DNA of 64,000 bases. Origin: Saccharopolyspora rosea. Its GTDB lineage: Bacteria; Actinomycetota; Actinomycetes; Mycobacteriales; Pseudonocardiaceae. The stretch covers positions 3,038,001 to 3,102,000 of the forward strand of contig NZ_CP102826.1 of assembly GCF_025643595.1 (NCBI RefSeq), read 5' to 3'. How positions within the stretch are numbered: position 1 is the stretch's first letter; each line of letters begins with the position of its first letter. Both the position numbers and the translations under genes were made by a program. Below are positions 63,419 to 64,000 of the stretch, piece after piece. The notes below the pieces were generated by a model. It was not told the DNA's origin. It did no database searches and saw only the letters and a program-made list of their open reading frames with translations.

Positions 63419-64000
63419 TCACCTGCTCCCCCTCGACCGCTGCCCGGCCGCCTCGTAGTCGCCCTGCTCGTCCTCGTCGCGTTCGGATTCCTCGTCGTGC
63501 TCGGATTCTTCGCCGTACTCGTCCTCGTCGGATTCCTCGCCGTACTCGTCCTCGTCATAGCCCTCGTCCTGCTCGGCGTAGTCCGCCGACTCCGACTCGC
63601 CGCGTTCCTTCTCCTCGCGGACGGCGTCGTCGTGGGTCTTGACCACCTCGCCGTCGCGGATCTCGCCGCGCCAGCCCTGCAACTCGTCCGCCTCCAGGAT
63701 CGTCTGGCGCATGACGTGGCGTTGGAAGTGCCGCAGGTCGGACCGGACCCGCCTGCCCTGCGCCCGCCACAGGTTCGCGGTCTTCTCCAGGAATCCCTGC
63801 GGGTGGTACTCGATCACCAGCAGGATCCGCGTCATTTCGGGACCGAGTTCGTGGAAGGTGACGGTGCCGTCCGGGTACCCCTTGGGCGCTTCGGAGCGCC
63901 AGACGATCCGCTCGTCCGGGACCTGCTCGTCGATCGTCGCTACCCAGCTGCGGTTCGACAGGAAGATCTTCGCCTCCCACTTGAGGCGTTCGTCGGACTG
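63419..64000 (-). CDS. SRPBCC-family protein with acidic repeat tail (partial, 5' end outside window)
   Basis: 193 residues are visible and the N-terminus lies beyond the window. The [11 protein letters not shown]-like lipid- or ligand-binding fold is seen in IVWRSEAPKGYPDGTVTFHE and RILLVIEYHPQGFLEKTANL. The C-terminal 60 residues are an acidic low-complexity run built on DEDEYGEES repeats (63470-63590). It is read into gvpA seven bases downstream, so it belongs to the vesicle operon. Its role there is unknown. Confidence 0.85.
   Translation of the reverse strand, partial: QSDERLKWEAKIFLSNRSWVATIDEQVPDERIVWRSEAPKGYPDGTVTFHELGPEMTRILLVIEYHPQGFLEKTANLWRAQGRRVRSDLRHFQRHVMRQTILEADELQGWRGEIRDGEVVKTHDDAVREEKERGESESADYAEQDEGYDEDEYGEESDEDEYGEESEHDEESERDEDEQGDYEAAGQRSRGSR

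Noticed and set aside
63470..63600. Tandem DNA repeat, considered as a CRISPR-like array
   Set aside because: It is an acidic coding repeat (DEDEYGEES units) in the SRPBCC gene; there are no spacers.

Overview
The window is high-GC DNA with short intergenic gaps, many GTG starts and 4-base start/stop overlaps. It encodes a mycothiol-type formaldehyde dehydrogenase and a gas-vesicle cluster of the actinobacterial type. All of this points to a soil actinomycete, plausibly Pseudonocardiaceae (for example a Saccharopolyspora relative); the genus is an inference. No rRNA, tRNA, CRISPR array or phage genes were seen.

Region 1 (1-16.6 kb) is a methylated-glycine and one-carbon island. A dimethylglycine oxidase operon (dmgO-fchA-folD) and a heterotetrameric sarcosine oxidase operon (soxBDAG followed by a mycothiol-dependent formaldehyde dehydrogenase and a metallo-hydrolase) are divergent. 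sdaA-purU and a FadR-type GntR regulator lie beside them. Together they convert dimethylglycine to sarcosine, glycine and (through serine) pyruvate, and oxidise the released C1 units to formate. Near-identical palindromes of the form CTGATATATCAG precede sdaA, dmgO and soxB and probably bind the GntR protein. A Rieske ferredoxin and an MHS-family transporter follow.

Region 2 (16.8-34.6 kb) is a mixed set: a PfkB kinase with a GntP permease, an IS630 remnant, a nitronate monooxygenase/tautomerase pair, an MFS gene divergent from a LysR gene, an ACS-type MFS gene divergent from an RpiR gene, a secreted hydrolase, another MFS gene, and a CobS/CobT-like AAA/VWA pair without CobN.

Region 3 (34.6-47.2 kb) is a taurine degradation island: Xsc, Pta, taurine:pyruvate aminotransferase, alanine dehydrogenase, an APC permease, an acetate-type channel, two IclR regulators, a MocR/TauR-like regulator and a phosphonatase-like HAD. 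Taurine nitrogen leaves through alanine and Ald, carbon enters as acetyl-CoA, and sulfite is released.

Region 4 (48.4-58.7 kb) holds a membrane-anchored molybdopterin oxidoreductase with a small membrane partner, a sugar epimerase with two glycosyltransferases, an SDR/acyl-CoA synthetase pair, and a cysteine-synthase-fold enzyme with an MFS exporter. Region 5 (59.7-64.0 kb) is a gas-vesicle operon read leftwards: SRPBCC-gvpA-F-G-O-J-L-S-K.

The most unusual feature is a family of six hairpin-rich, non-coding repeat elements (90-340 bp) that share one core but carry two different kinds of ends. Four of them sit exactly on stop codons (soxB, gntP, an MFS gene and an iclR gene). Their target duplications rebuild the stop codon, and in two cases the adjoining ribosome-binding site as well.
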